A stretch of 7,127 bases of DNA, taken from assembly GCA_003538975.1 (NCBI GenBank), contig DPQQ01000003.1, positions 110,701 to 117,827 of the forward strand, read 5' to 3'. This DNA comes from Clostridiales bacterium (GTDB lineage Bacteria; Bacillota; Clostridia; Christensenellales; Borkfalkiaceae). Position numbers and translations under genes: made by a program. This document shows, piece after piece, positions 6,820 to 7,127 of the stretch. Positions within the stretch are counted from its first letter, which is position 1; each line of letters opens with the position of its first letter. Under the pieces are notes generated by a model, which ran no database searches, was not told the origin of the DNA, and was given only the letters and a program-made list of their open reading frames with translations.

Positions 6820-7127
6820 ATGAACGTAAAAATAACCGTGTCTTACGACGGAACGGATTACTCCGGCTGGCAGATCCAGAAGAACGGAATTACCGTGCAG
6901 GAAGAGATCGAAAAGGCGATAAAAGACCTTTGCGGTACGGTTTCGACGGTAACGGGTTCCGGAAGAACGGACGCCGGAGTGCATGCGGAAGGACAGGTCG
7001 CGAACTTTAAAACGGACTTTAAGCTCACGCCCGAAAAATTTGCGCCGGCTCTCAATGCAAGACTTCCGGAAAGCATAAGAATATTGAAATCCGAAGAAGC
7101 GGCAGACGATTTTAACGCTCGTTTTTC
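6820..7127 (+). CDS. truA: tRNA pseudouridine(38-40) synthase TruA, partial (C-terminus outside window)
   Basis: TruA converts uridines 38, 39 and 40 in the anticodon stem-loop of many tRNAs to pseudouridine. The window holds 102 full codons of about 245 usual for the family. The N-terminus shows the characteristic YDGTDYSGWQ (9-18), TVQEEIEKA (25-33) and the catalytic motif GRTDAGVHA (48-56), with the nucleophilic Asp51. NARLPESIRI and DFNARF further on also fit the family. The gene starts 16 bases after the ecfT stop with AAAGGGG at 6808-6814, so it is the fourth gene of the operon. This order is widely conserved in Bacillota, where rplM and rpsI often follow. Confidence 0.95.
   Translation, partial: MNVKITVSYDGTDYSGWQIQKNGITVQEEIEKAIKDLCGTVSTVTGSGRTDAGVHAEGQVANFKTDFKLTPEKFAPALNARLPESIRILKSEEAADDFNARF

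Overview
The window looks like chromosomal DNA of an anaerobic, low-to-mid GC Bacillota, probably a clostridium-like gut or fermentative bacterium. The evidence is a single-chain pyruvate:ferredoxin oxidoreductase (an enzyme of anaerobes), the gene order ecfA1-ecfA2-ecfT-truA that is typical of Bacillota, strong GGAGG-type ribosome binding sites, and sigma-A type promoters. Genus cannot be decided from the sequence alone.

Layout. Positions 1-2901 (minus strand) hold the first 967 codons of nifJ, pyruvate:ferredoxin (flavodoxin) oxidoreductase, cut by the window edge just before its C-terminal thiamine-diphosphate part. It has its own promoter (TTGACT, 17 bp, TATAAT) and a short leader with a GC-rich hairpin at the expected 5' end. 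Upstream on the same strand, 3084-4034 encodes a cytoplasmic glycoside hydrolase family 43 enzyme, also with its own promoter. Positions 4035-4315 are a divergent intergenic region with one promoter for the GH43 gene and one for the plus-strand operon. From 4316 to the end runs ecfA1, ecfA2, ecfT and the first 102 codons of truA, tightly packed (25-base overlap, 4-base overlap, 16-base gap).

How the genes work together. EcfA1, EcfA2 and EcfT form the energy-coupling module of an ECF vitamin or micronutrient transporter. No substrate-binding S component lies in the window, so this is most likely the shared (group II) module that serves S components encoded elsewhere. TruA, a tRNA pseudouridine synthase, is co-transcribed for reasons of conserved gene order rather than pathway. 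GH43 would release pentoses from imported oligosaccharides, and PFOR would oxidise the pyruvate made from sugars to acetyl-CoA while reducing ferredoxin, but this metabolic link is inference and the two genes have separate promoters.

No novel multi-gene system, mobile element, CRISPR array, tRNA or rRNA was recognised. The points worth a second look are regulatory: palindromes and hairpins around the nifJ, GH43 and ecf promoters, and the isolated GH43 gene.
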